From contig PLWQ01000012.1 of assembly GCA_003165595.1 (NCBI GenBank), positions 90,474 through 154,473 on the forward strand: a stretch of 64,000 nt of DNA. Reading direction: 5' to 3'. The stretch is from Fibrobacterota bacterium (lineage in GTDB: Bacteria; Fibrobacterota; Chitinivibrionia; Chitinivibrionales; FEN-1185). A program made the position numbers and the translations under genes. The notes below the pieces were generated by a model that saw nothing but the letters and a program-made list of their open reading frames with translations, ran no database searches and had not been told where the DNA came from. This document shows, one piece after another, positions 8,948-16,808 of this stretch (its first letter is position 1; every line of letters starts with the position of its first letter).

Positions 8948-10378
8948 ATGGCTACTCACGTCAATATCTGGGAGAATCTTCCCTATCAGGTGGCGGACAT
9001 CGGCCTTGCCGAATGGGGCCGCAAGGAAATGGACATTGCCGAAAAAGAAATGCCCGGGCTCATGGCGGTGCGCGAAAAATACGCGGCGCAGCAGCCGCTT
9101 TCGGGCGTTCGGATTTCCGGATCGCTTCACATGACCATCCAGACCGCGGTGCTCATAGAAACGCTTGTCAAGCTCGGCGCGCAGGTGCGGTGGGCGTCGT
9201 GCAACATTTTCTCCACGCAGGACCACGCCGCCGCGGCCATTGCGCAGGCCGGCGTTCCCGTGTTTGCCTGGAAAGGTGAATCGCTCGAAGATTACTGGGC
9301 GTGCACGTTTCAGGCGCTCACGTTTCCGGGCGGCAAGGGACCGGAACTTATCGTGGACGACGGCGGCGACGCAACGCTCCTCATTCACAAAGGCTACGAG
9401 CTCGAAAACGGCGACACGTGGCTCAATTCCGCTTCGGCAAGCCACGAAGAAGGGGTCATTAAAGACTTACTGAGAAACGTCAACAAGAAGAAGCCCAACC
9501 ACTGGCACGACGTGGTGAAGGACTGGAAAGGCGTTTCCGAGGAAACCACCACGGGCGTGCACCGCTTATACCAGATGGAACAGGCCGGGAAGCTCCTTGT
9601 TCCCGCCATTAACGTCAATGACTCTGTGACAAAATCAAAATTCGACAATATTTACGGATGCCGACATTCGCTCGCCGACGGAATTCTGCGCGCGATGGAC
9701 GTGATGCTTGCCGGCAAAATCGCCGTGATTTGCGGCTACGGCGACGTTGGCAAAGGCTCCGCCGAGTCGCTCTCTTCACAAAAGGCCCAGGTGTGGGTGA
9801 CCGAGGTCGATCCGATCTGCGCGCTGCAGGCCTCCATGGCGGGATACAAGGTGACCACCGTGGAAGACGCGCTCCCCTTTGCAAACATCTTCGTCACCAC
9901 AACCGGCAACTGCGAAATCATCACCATCGACCACATGGTTAAGATGCGCGACCAGTCCATCGTGTGCAACATCGGGCATTTCGACAACGAAATCCAGGTT
10001 GAAAAGCTCAACACCTATCCCGGCATCAAGCGCGTCAACATCAAGCCGCAGGTAGACAAATACATATTCCCCGACGGCCACTGCATTTATCTCCTGGCCG
10101 AAGGGCGTCTTGTGAACCTCGGCTGCGCCACGGGCCACCCCAGCTTCGTGATGTCCAATTCCTTCACAAACCAGACTCTTGCGCAGATCGATTTGTGGAA
10201 GAACCGCGCAACCAGCAAACCCGGAGTTACGCGGCTGTCCAAGCAGCTCGACGAGGAAGTGGCCCGCCTGCACCTCGAAAAAATCGGCGTGAAACTGACG
10301 AAATTGACAAAAAAGCAGGCTGATTACATCGGGGTTCCGGTGGAAGGGCCGTATAAGCCGGAACACTACAGATATTAG
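8948..10378 (+). CDS. ahcY: Adenosylhomocysteinase
   Basis: This 476-residue protein hydrolyses S-adenosylhomocysteine to adenosine and homocysteine, clearing the product inhibitor of methyltransferases. It carries the NAD-binding fingerprint [13 protein letters not shown] at 263-275 and the substrate-domain segments [15 protein letters not shown] and [14 protein letters not shown]. It also has the invariant C-terminal KPEHYRY, whose Lys and Tyr reach into the neighbouring subunit's NAD site. Length is normal. The start is fixed by AAGGAG at 8932-8937, ten bases before the ATG; the open frame continues upstream only through a module-2 repeat. It is monocistronic, flanked on both sides by structured repeats. 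Confidence 0.97.
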   Translation: MATHVNIWENLPYQVADIGLAEWGRKEMDIAEKEMPGLMAVREKYAAQQPLSGVRISGSLHMTIQTAVLIETLVKLGAQVRWASCNIFSTQDHAAAAIAQAGVPVFAWKGESLEDYWACTFQALTFPGGKGPELIVDDGGDATLLIHKGYELENGDTWLNSASASHEEGVIKDLLRNVNKKKPNHWHDVVKDWKGVSEETTTGVHRLYQMEQAGKLLVPAINVNDSVTKSKFDNIYGCRHSLADGILRAMDVMLAGKIAVICGYGDVGKGSAESLSSQKAQVWVTEVDPICALQASMAGYKVTTVEDALPFANIFVTTTGNCEIITIDHMVKMRDQSIVCNIGHFDNEIQVEKLNTYPGIKRVNIKPQVDKYIFPDGHCIYLLAEGRLVNLGCATGHPSFVMSNSFTNQTLAQIDLWKNRATSKPGVTRLSKQLDEEVARLHLEKIGVKLTKLTKKQADYIGVPVEGPYKPEHYRY

Positions 10379-10409
10379 CTTCAATTTCGCTTTTGTGAGT
10401 AAAGCATTC

Positions 10410-10590
10410 GGGGGAGAGGTACAGCCTGTCTCGAATCTTGGCGGTAGGCTTGGACGTTCCCCTCGCTACGCTCGGGTCGGCCCTCCCTCCGGGCTCGGCC
10501 AGTTGGCCTCGGTGCCGCCTGCCGCAAGGGCCTGCGGCCGCGGTCAGGCGGCCCTGCGCTTTGGCGCACCACTGCGGTCCGGCCTAACGC
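10410..10590 (+). repeat. Structured dispersed repeat, module 1 (copy 3)
   Basis: This is a full-length copy. The left end is GGGGGAGAGGTACAGCCTG, then CCTCGCTACGCTCGGG, hairpin GGCC-agtt-GGCC (10497-10508), and a long stem GCCGCCTG (10514-10521) with CAGGCGGC (10545-10552). Hairpin TGCGC-tttg-GCGCA and the end GGTCCGGCCTAACGC complete it. It starts 32 bp after the ahcY stop and could serve as its 3' structure. A module-2 copy follows about 115 bp later in the same orientation. Confidence 0.75.
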
Positions 10591-10703
10591 ATGGCAGAAG
10601 ATGCTTGCCACAATAGTAAAATCTGCCTTCGCAAATTTAGCGCAAGAGAATGCTGTTAATCTTGGACTTCTGAATTCGTGATGTGGCATTTTCTTGTTTC
10701 TTG

Positions 10704-10862
10704 ATAGCCGCGAAGCGGCATACCTATGTGGATTCGTTGCAAAGGGGTGACGCCTCGCGAGCGTTAAGCGAACGACTTTGGCGCGCCCCTTTGCTGGAAG
10801 GGGTGTGGGTGCAGACCTCCTTACGCCGGTTTCCGGCGGAAGGAAGCTGCACCCCAGGGATA
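10704..10862 (+). repeat. Structured dispersed repeat, module 2 (copy 3)
   Basis: The GCCGC-gaa-GCGGC-ATACCTATG start is the same as in the other copies. The next stem is GCAAAGGGG (10739-10747) with CCCCTTTGC (10786-10794), entirely different from the GGAAACGTG/CACGTTTCC stem of the other copies yet fully paired. The outer stem GGGTGCAG (10807-10814) with CTGCACCC (10847-10854) is conserved. It encloses a different inner stem (TCCTT-CGCCGG with CCGGCG-AAGGA). The element stops 24 bp before the DUF1697 gene. Confidence 0.7.
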
Positions 10863-10885
10863 CTATTTTACACGAGAACTTCACT

Positions 10886-11434
10886 ATGCCCACCTACATC
10901 ACCCTGCTCCGTGGCATCAACGTCGGCGGCAAGAATCCGATCAAGATGGCTAATCTTGTCGCGGCATTTGCTGCGGTTGGATACAAGAGTATCGAGACCC
11001 ACGTGCAAAGCGGTAATGTCGTCTTTGACGGTGAGGAAAAGGATGCTGCCAAGATCGTTTCGGAAATCGAAGCCAAGCTACGACGGTCCTTTGGCACCGA
11101 AATCCGCGTTTTGCTGAGAACCGCCCTGGAATTCGCCAAGATGCCGGGAAAGAATCCGTTTCTTGACAAACCTGCGGGGAGCCTTGAAACCCTGTACGTG
11201 ACCTTCTTGTCAACATCGTTGGAAAAAGGGATTGCCGAAAGTGCGGACCTGCCCAAGGGCAGAGGCGAAGAATTCCGGATCATCGGAGGCGAAGTGTTCC
11301 TGTATCTTCCAAACGGCTATGGCCGCACAAAGCTCAACAACACTTTGTTTGAAAAAAAACTCGGGTGTGTCGCGACAACCAGGAATTGGAAGACGGTGAT
11401 GGCGCTTGTGAATCTGGCAAGCCGCAATAGGTAG
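10886..11434 (+). CDS. DUF1697 domain protein
   Basis: This 182-residue cytoplasmic protein opens with the DUF1697 signature (TYITLLRGINVGGKNPIKMA) and continues with the family pattern HVQSGNVVFDG, GKNPFLDKP and NGYGRTKLNN followed by TTRNWKTV. Members are small alpha/beta proteins of unknown function found widely in bacteria, often in single-gene units. The start is the ATG directly before PTYITLL; no strong ribosome site is visible, and the longer frame upstream is inside repeat DNA. It lies between the repeat cluster and thyX. The family is confident, the function unknown. Confidence 0.88.
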   Translation: MPTYITLLRGINVGGKNPIKMANLVAAFAAVGYKSIETHVQSGNVVFDGEEKDAAKIVSEIEAKLRRSFGTEIRVLLRTALEFAKMPGKNPFLDKPAGSLETLYVTFLSTSLEKGIAESADLPKGRGEEFRIIGGEVFLYLPNGYGRTKLNNTLFEKKLGCVATTRNWKTVMALVNLASRNR

Positions 11435-11553
11435 CAGCCCGCGCAGCAAGGACGCACTTCACTATTGGGGAGGCGCCTTGTATTTTTGATCACACCGAAA
11501 AATCTTCGTTGTCCGGCTGATCATCCATCCCCTATGAGGAGAACAAAAGCCCT

Positions 11554-12378
11554 ATGTCCCATAGCATTTCCCCCGCTGCGGAAAAAATCCTCGACAAGAA
11601 ATTCAAGGTCCTCGACAAAGGATTCGTGCGCCTCGTTGACTACCTCGGTAACGATTCGCGCATCGTTGCCGCCGCGCGGGTGTCGTATGGGAAAGGCACC
11701 AAGACATTCCGAGAAGACAAAGGACTCATCAACTATTTGCTGCGCAACGACCACACATCGCCGTTTGAGCAGGTGGTGTTCACCTTTCACGTCAAGCTGC
11801 CCATCTTCGTTGCGCGCCAATGGGTCCGCCACCGCACGGCGCGGCTCAATGAAATCTCGGGGCGATACAGCGTGATGAAATCGGAGTTCTACCTCCCTTC
11901 CACGACCGATATCGCGTTTCAGAGCAAGAACAACAAGCAGGGACGCGCACATACCGCTGTTCCGGCCGCTCTGCAGAAAAAGGTGCTTGCTATTCTGGAA
12001 AAGTACCAGAAAGAGCTGTACGGCGCATATGAAGACCTGCTCGAAAACAACATCGCGAGAGAACTTGCGCGGATCAACCTGCCGCTTTCTCTGTATACCG
12101 AATTGTACTGGCAGATCGACCTGCACAACCTTTTCCACTTTCTTGCGCTGCGGCTTGACCCGCATGCGCAGATGGAAATCCGCGCCTATGCCGAGGTGAT
12201 GAACACCATCGGTAGAAAGGTATGCCCCATTGCATTTGACGCGTTCGACGAACATATTCTTCACGGCGTGAGGTTTTCGAAAAGTGAGATGGCGGCCGTG
12301 AGGAACTTGCTCAAGGGCAAACCTTCGGGGCTTGAGGGCAAAGCGGAGGAAAGGCTGCAGAAGAAACTGTCGGTCTAG
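11554..12378 (+). CDS. thyX: FAD-dependent thymidylate synthase
   Basis: This 274-residue flavoenzyme methylates dUMP to dTMP using methylene-tetrahydrofolate and reduced FAD. The ThyX motif R-H-R-x7-S is present at residues 92-102 (RHRTARLNEIS). It is preceded by the usual RxxxxHxSPFEQ-like segment (LLRNDHTSPFEQVVFTF). Length is at the upper end of the family. GAGGAG upstream supports the ATG at 11554. No thyA is visible in the window, consistent with organisms that rely on ThyX. It is about 120 bp after the DUF1697 gene on the same strand; co-transcription is possible but not shown. Confidence 0.95.
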   Translation: MSHSISPAAEKILDKKFKVLDKGFVRLVDYLGNDSRIVAAARVSYGKGTKTFREDKGLINYLLRNDHTSPFEQVVFTFHVKLPIFVARQWVRHRTARLNEISGRYSVMKSEFYLPSTTDIAFQSKNNKQGRAHTAVPAALQKKVLAILEKYQKELYGAYEDLLENNIARELARINLPLSLYTELYWQIDLHNLFHFLALRLDPHAQMEIRAYAEVMNTIGRKVCPIAFDAFDEHILHGVRFSKSEMAAVRNLLKGKPSGLEGKAEERLQKKLSV

Positions 12379-12683
12379 ATCCTCCGGATGCGCCGCGCAA
12401 AGCCTCGCGTGTCGAGTTTGTTGCATTCACGCTTCTCGTTGCGCCATGAAACCTTCGTGGCGGATTGAATCTTCTTGCATTTTGCTCAATCATTTCCTAT
12501 TTTGCTTGTCCTTTTTTCTTGTCTTACGAATTCCAGACCATTTCACTCTGCGAAAACTCCCGGAAGTCCCCTCAGGAAATCCAGATTAGTTACGCGTTGT
12601 GATTGCCGTCACAGATTCCGGCCGAACGAATTTCTATTTTTTCAGGAAATCAGACAATTTCACCATTTTCAATTGGAGGCACT
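12379..12683. other. Spacer without a gene
   Basis: About 300 bp between thyX and the repeat lipoprotein. It is relatively AT-rich after 12470. I see no recognisable protein, RNA or strong terminator. The lipoprotein's ribosome site (TTGGAGG, 12674-12680) is at its right end. Confidence 0.5.
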
Positions 12684-15440
12684 ATGAATCTCTTTCGAGG
12701 CATTGCCGTTCTGGCGGGTCTATCGGTTCTCATGCTCTTGCAGTGTTCCTTTGACGCCAACTCCATGAAGCCGGTACAGAGTGCGGGAGGATCAGCAACC
12801 ATAAACCTCGTTGCATCTTCCGGCAGTTCCTTTTCCACTCTGGCGAAAAAGGCGAACGCACTTGTAACCGCCGAGGGAATGGATTCAATTCTTCAGGCAC
12901 TATCGGTGAACTCAACCGGTATTACCGGCACCATCGCGGTGATACCGGCAGGGTTCAACCGGAAATTCGAGGTTTTTGTTTATGATTCAACGAACAAATT
13001 ATGTTACTATGGCAGTTCGTATGCCGACGTCGCCGTCGGCGGCGTAGTGAATGTATCTATGAATATTTACAGGTGCTCCGGTTCAGCCACCGGAGGCGCG
13101 ACAATCACCGGTACCATTATTGACTCTGTTCCCACGGCGACAACAAACAAGCTGCCCGTTGTTGCGATCACCTCCCCGGTTAACAACGCGACCTGTCATA
13201 CTGGCGATACCATTACTATCAATGCAACTGCAACCGATTCGGACGGTACGGTAAAGGTCGTGCGTTTCTACACAGATTCGACTCTCCTTGGCTCGGATTC
13301 AACCTCGCCGTTTTCCTACAAGCTTATCGCTGCGGCCGGCACCTATCGTTTCAAGGCTGTAGCGGTTGACAATCAGAATGGAACCGGAACATCTTCGGTC
13401 ATTACCGTCACCGTCAGCGCCGCCCAATACACCGTTACCGCATCGGCAGGAGCAAACGGCACAATTTCGCCGACCGGAACGGTTACGACAAATGTCGGCA
13501 TGGCAGTGACCTTTACCATAACGCCTAGCAGCGGCTACTCGACGAGCCAGTTGCTCGTGGATGGAGCGAGTGTCACTGTAGCCTCGACCTACACCTTCCC
13601 GGCGACGACCACCGGGTCTCACACGATTTCGGCGACCTTTGCCGCGAGCACAGCTTCCAAGCTGACCATAAGCTCTGCAAAAGCATCTTCTGTCAACGGC
13701 GGAAACGTTGCCGCCAACGCGATTGACAATAACATGGGCACACGCTGGGAAAGCACACAAGGTGTCGATCCGCAATGGATCTATGTCGATATCGGTGCCG
13801 GTAAGACGGTGTCCTCGGTGATTCTCTTCTGGGAAGCGGCAAATGCCAAGAACTACACGTTGGAAGCCTCGAACGATTCCACATTCGCAACCAAGACTAC
13901 GCTCGTAACCAAGACGAACATGGCGAATAAAGCGCGCAATGATACTCTGACAGGATTGAATGCGAGCTTCCGCTACATTCGGATGTACGGCACAGCGCGC
14001 AATTTGACGTATGGGTATTCGATATGGGAATTTCAGGTGTATGGAAGCAACAGCGCTGTGCCTGCGGCGCCGACTCTTTCCGCTCCGGCGAACACCGCCA
14101 CGAATGTATCGCTTAATACGGCATTTTCCTGGAATGCGGCGGCTGGCGCAACCAGCTATTTCTTCGAGGCTTCACCGTCTTCGGATTTTACCACAAATGT
14201 CCTTGAGTCGGCGGGCCTGACCTCGCCTGCTTTTACGGCAACCGGGCTGCTCTCGGGAACATTGTATTACTGGCGCGTCTATGCGTCCAATGCAACCGGC
14301 AACGGCGGATGGTCTGCAACCTGGACATTCACCACGGCCGTGCCGGTCCTTTCGGCTCCGGCGAATGCCGCAACGAACGTGGCAACAAATGCGACATTTT
14401 CCTGGAGCGCAGTGGCCGGCGCAACCAGCTATTTCTTTGAAGCATCTCCATCTTCGGATTTTACCATAAATGTCCTTGAGTCAGCGGGCCTGACCTCGCC
14501 TGCTTTCACGGCAAATTCGCTGCTTTCGGGAACATTGTATTATTGGAGAGTCTACGCGGTTAGCGTAAGCGGTAACGGCTCGTGGTCTCCAACCTGGACT
14601 TTCACCACGGCACCGCCGATTCTTTCCGCTCCGGCGAACGGTGCAACGGGTGTATCGCTCAATACGGCATTTTCCTGGAATGCAGTGCCAGGTGCTACCA
14701 GCTATTTCTTAGAGGCTTCCCCGTCTTCGGATTTTACCATAAATGTCCTTGAGTCGGCAGGACTGACCTCGCCTGCTTTCACGGCAACCGGGCTGATTTC
14801 TGGAACATTGTATTACTGGCGCGTCTACGCATCCAATGCAATCGGCACCGGCGGATGGTCTGCAACCTGGACATTCACCACGGCCCTGCCGGTTCTTTCC
14901 GCTCCGGCGAATGCCGCAACAAACGTGGCAACAAATCCGACATTTTCCTGGAGCGCGGTGCCAGGCGCAACCAGCTATTTCTTCGAAGCTTCCCCATCTT
15001 CGGATTTTACCATAAATGTTTTTGAGGCAGCGGGCTTGACATCGCCCACTGTCACGGCAAACCTGCTGCTTTCCGGAACCAAGTACTATTGGCGTGTCTA
15101 CGCGGTGAGTGTAAGCGGCATCGGCTCGTGGTCTCCAACCTGGACATTCACCACGGCACCGCCGATTCTTTCCGCTCCGGCGAACGGTGCAACGGGTGTA
15201 TCGCTCAATACGGCATTTTCCTGGAACGCGGTGGCTGGCGCGACAAGCTATTTCTTCGAGGCTTCACCGTCTCCGGATTTTACCATAAATGTCCTTGAGT
15301 CGGCGGGCCTGACCTCGCCTGCAGTCACGGCAACCGGGCTGCTTTCGGGAACATTGTATTACTGGCGCGTCTACGCGTCCAATGCAATCGGCAACGGCGG
15401 ATGGTCTGCAACCTGGACATTTACGACAACTGCTCAGTAA
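12684..15440 (+). CDS. Multidomain carbohydrate-binding-type lipoprotein
   Basis: This 918-residue surface lipoprotein has a signal peptide with lipobox LLQC at about residues 16-19. After a variable region it has a bacterial Ig-like domain (about 150-245, DSDGTVKVVRFYTDSTLLGS), an InlB-B-type repeat (YTVTASAGANGTISPTG, about 250-325) and an F5/8 type C (discoidin-like) domain (about 330-455, ANAIDNNMGTRWEST, ending SIWEFQVYG). Five tandem fibronectin-III-like repeats of about 90 residues end the protein. No catalytic domain is visible, so binding or adhesion to polysaccharide at the cell surface is inferred. TTGGAGG four bases before the ATG fixes the start. A classic terminator follows. Confidence 0.88.
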   Translation: MNLFRGIAVLAGLSVLMLLQCSFDANSMKPVQSAGGSATINLVASSGSSFSTLAKKANALVTAEGMDSILQALSVNSTGITGTIAVIPAGFNRKFEVFVYDSTNKLCYYGSSYADVAVGGVVNVSMNIYRCSGSATGGATITGTIIDSVPTATTNKLPVVAITSPVNNATCHTGDTITINATATDSDGTVKVVRFYTDSTLLGSDSTSPFSYKLIAAAGTYRFKAVAVDNQNGTGTSSVITVTVSAAQYTVTASAGANGTISPTGTVTTNVGMAVTFTITPSSGYSTSQLLVDGASVTVASTYTFPATTTGSHTISATFAASTASKLTISSAKASSVNGGNVAANAIDNNMGTRWESTQGVDPQWIYVDIGAGKTVSSVILFWEAANAKNYTLEASNDSTFATKTTLVTKTNMANKARNDTLTGLNASFRYIRMYGTARNLTYGYSIWEFQVYGSNSAVPAAPTLSAPANTATNVSLNTAFSWNAAAGATSYFFEASPSSDFTTNVLESAGLTSPAFTATGLLSGTLYYWRVYASNATGNGGWSATWTFTTAVPVLSAPANAATNVATNATFSWSAVAGATSYFFEASPSSDFTINVLESAGLTSPAFTANSLLSGTLYYWRVYAVSVSGNGSWSPTWTFTTAPPILSAPANGATGVSLNTAFSWNAVPGATSYFLEASPSSDFTINVLESAGLTSPAFTATGLISGTLYYWRVYASNAIGTGGWSATWTFTTALPVLSAPANAATNVATNPTFSWSAVPGATSYFFEASPSSDFTINVFEAAGLTSPTVTANLLLSGTKYYWRVYAVSVSGIGSWSPTWTFTTAPPILSAPANGATGVSLNTAFSWNAVAGATSYFFEASPSPDFTINVLESAGLTSPAVTATGLLSGTLYYWRVYASNAIGNGGWSATWTFTTTAQ
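14071..15437 (+). repeat. Five near-identical 270-bp coding repeats (A-B-A-B-A)
   Basis: Units begin near 14071, 14341, 14611, 14883 and 15158, each encoding an FN3-like domain that opens with LSAPAN and closes with WTFTTA. Units 1, 3 and 5 share the variant SLNTAFSWNA and ASNA-x-GxGGWSATW. Units 2 and 4 share NVATNxTFSWSA and AVSVSGxGSWSPTW. DNA identity is very high, which indicates recent duplication of a two-unit block of about 540 bp. Confidence 0.9.
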
Positions 15441-15488
15441 TGATTGGCGAATGCTGAGATCTTGATTCCAGGAGTGGTTAGATCTTCG

Positions 15489-15523
15489 AAGCCCGCTTCA
15501 GATTCCCTAAAGCGGGCTTTTTC
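15489..15523 (+). terminator. Rho-independent terminator after the lipoprotein gene
   Basis: AAGCCCGCTT (15489-15498) pairs with AAGCGGGCTT (15510-15519) and is followed by a T-rich run (TTTCTTCCTTT). It lies about 50 bp after the stop codon. Confidence 0.85.
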
Positions 15524-15546
15524 TTCCTTTATATTATTTTCCCCCC

Positions 15547-16377
15547 ATGACTTCTCCCCACCCCGTCTACATCTCGGCCTCCCGCCGCACCGACATCCCG
15601 CGGTTCTTTGCCGACGACTTCTTTGACGCATGGCAAAAAGGCGACGTCTCCTACGACGGCGGGTACGGCCGGCGGTACACGGTTTCACTTCGCCGTGAGC
15701 ACGTTCTCGGCTACATCTTCTGGTCCAAGGACTTTTCGAGGTTCATCGCCCATCCGGAATTCGGCAACCTGATTGCGGCCAACAACGCCGTCTTTCATTT
15801 CACCATCAATGACTGCCCGGACCTGGAGCCGAACGTGCCCCGGCTTGGCGACCGCCTGGCAACGCTGCGCCGGCTTTGTGATATGGTCGGGCCGCAGCGC
15901 GTTTTGTGGCGATACGATCCGATCTGTAAATACCGCGCCCCAAACGGCCAGCTTGCCGTGAATGCCGAACCGTTTTTCAGAATTCTGCCCCTCGTGAAAG
16001 CGGAAGGCGTGACTCGCTGCTATTTCTCGTTCATGACCCGGTATGCAAAACTGCTTAAGCGCGACGCGGTGTTCGGCGAGTTTGACGAAAGCGAAAAGGC
16101 GGATATGGCGCTGAGGATGCTCAGTGCCGCGACCGGCGCAGGAATGGTGCTTTACAACTGCTGCAACCCCGAAGTCCTCGGCCTGGCGCCCGGCATACGC
16201 CAGGCTCACTGCATTGACGGTGGGGTTCTCCGGAAGACCGACCGTTTCGGCGTTCACCCCTCCCTGTCGCTCAAGCCGACGCGCGAGGGCTGCGGGTGCT
16301 TTGAGAGCCGGGACATCGGGTCGTATTTGCAAAGGTGTCTGCACCGGTGCGCGTATTGCTACGCCAATCCGGGGTAA
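15547..16377 (+). CDS. DUF1848 family protein with a C-terminal cysteine cluster
   Basis: This 276-residue protein has the DUF1848 signature: ISASRRTDIPRFF near the start, a FWSKDF segment, and VLWRYDPI in the middle. The C-terminus holds cysteines spaced as CGCF...CLHRCAYCYANPG. The CxxC-x2-C-like arrangement suggests a bound iron-sulphur cluster or zinc, and the family is sometimes compared with radical-SAM-type barrels. Substrate and reaction are unknown. It stands alone immediately after the terminator of the previous gene, which makes an independent promoter within the AT-rich 15520-15545 stretch likely. No strong ribosome site is visible before the ATG. Confidence 0.85.
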   Translation: MTSPHPVYISASRRTDIPRFFADDFFDAWQKGDVSYDGGYGRRYTVSLRREHVLGYIFWSKDFSRFIAHPEFGNLIAANNAVFHFTINDCPDLEPNVPRLGDRLATLRRLCDMVGPQRVLWRYDPICKYRAPNGQLAVNAEPFFRILPLVKAEGVTRCYFSFMTRYAKLLKRDAVFGEFDESEKADMALRMLSAATGAGMVLYNCCNPEVLGLAPGIRQAHCIDGGVLRKTDRFGVHPSLSLKPTREGCGCFESRDIGSYLQRCLHRCAYCYANPG

Positions 16378-16500
16378 ATTCGCAGGGAATTCCGGCGTGA
16401 TACGTCCAGAGAAAGCGAACATTGCGAGGTCGACAGGAACCGTATGTTTCGGCCACGGCTCACTTCGGCGATGAGCCCGTTGGCCGTACGCCTTTACGGA

Positions 16501-16716
16501 TCAGCTGTTCTTCTTTTCCTCGCCCGTTTTCGCGTCCAGATACTTCTTGCCCAGCAACAAACCGACCACGATCACGGCGACCGTGCCTAGTCTCCTGTTT
16601 GAAACAAAACGGAACAGGCCAAAGCCGGTCCTCACTCCGAGCCCGAAAATCGCGAAAACCGCGCCAACCACTTTCCAGACAACCCAAAACGGCAGGGCAA
16701 TGATCTTCCCGATCAT
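16501..16716 (-). CDS. Small membrane protein, unknown
   Basis: This 71-residue protein has two hydrophobic helices (about 4-32 and 44-58) and a charged tail (KKYLDAKTGEEKKNS). An excellent ribosome site (AAGGAGG, six bases before the ATG) shows that it is translated. The positive residues between the helices (SNRRLG) predict a cytoplasmic loop. I do not recognise a family. It is about 90 bp downstream of the CHASE2 cyclase gene on the same strand and may be co-transcribed with it. Confidence 0.75.
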   Translation of the reverse strand: MIGKIIALPFWVVWKVVGAVFAIFGLGVRTGFGLFRFVSNRRLGTVAVIVVGLLLGKKYLDAKTGEEKKNS

Positions 16717-16808
16717 ACTTTCCTCCTTGGTCCCTCTGTGCTAGGACAATACGCGCTCTTGCGCCAGTAAATTGCATGTGGAAAGGCGACACTGCCCGAT
16801 ACTAGCCC

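Noticed and set aside
10410-10890. Integron attC-like sites between the genes at 7-12 kb
   Set aside because: GCCTAAC at the module-1 end fits one half of the core pattern, but no matching GTTRRRY partner occurs at attC distance, the other copies lack it, and no integrase is present.
14071-15437. CRISPR-like or tandem non-coding repeat
   Set aside because: The repeats are 270 bp, in frame and encode FN3-like domains; there are no spacers.
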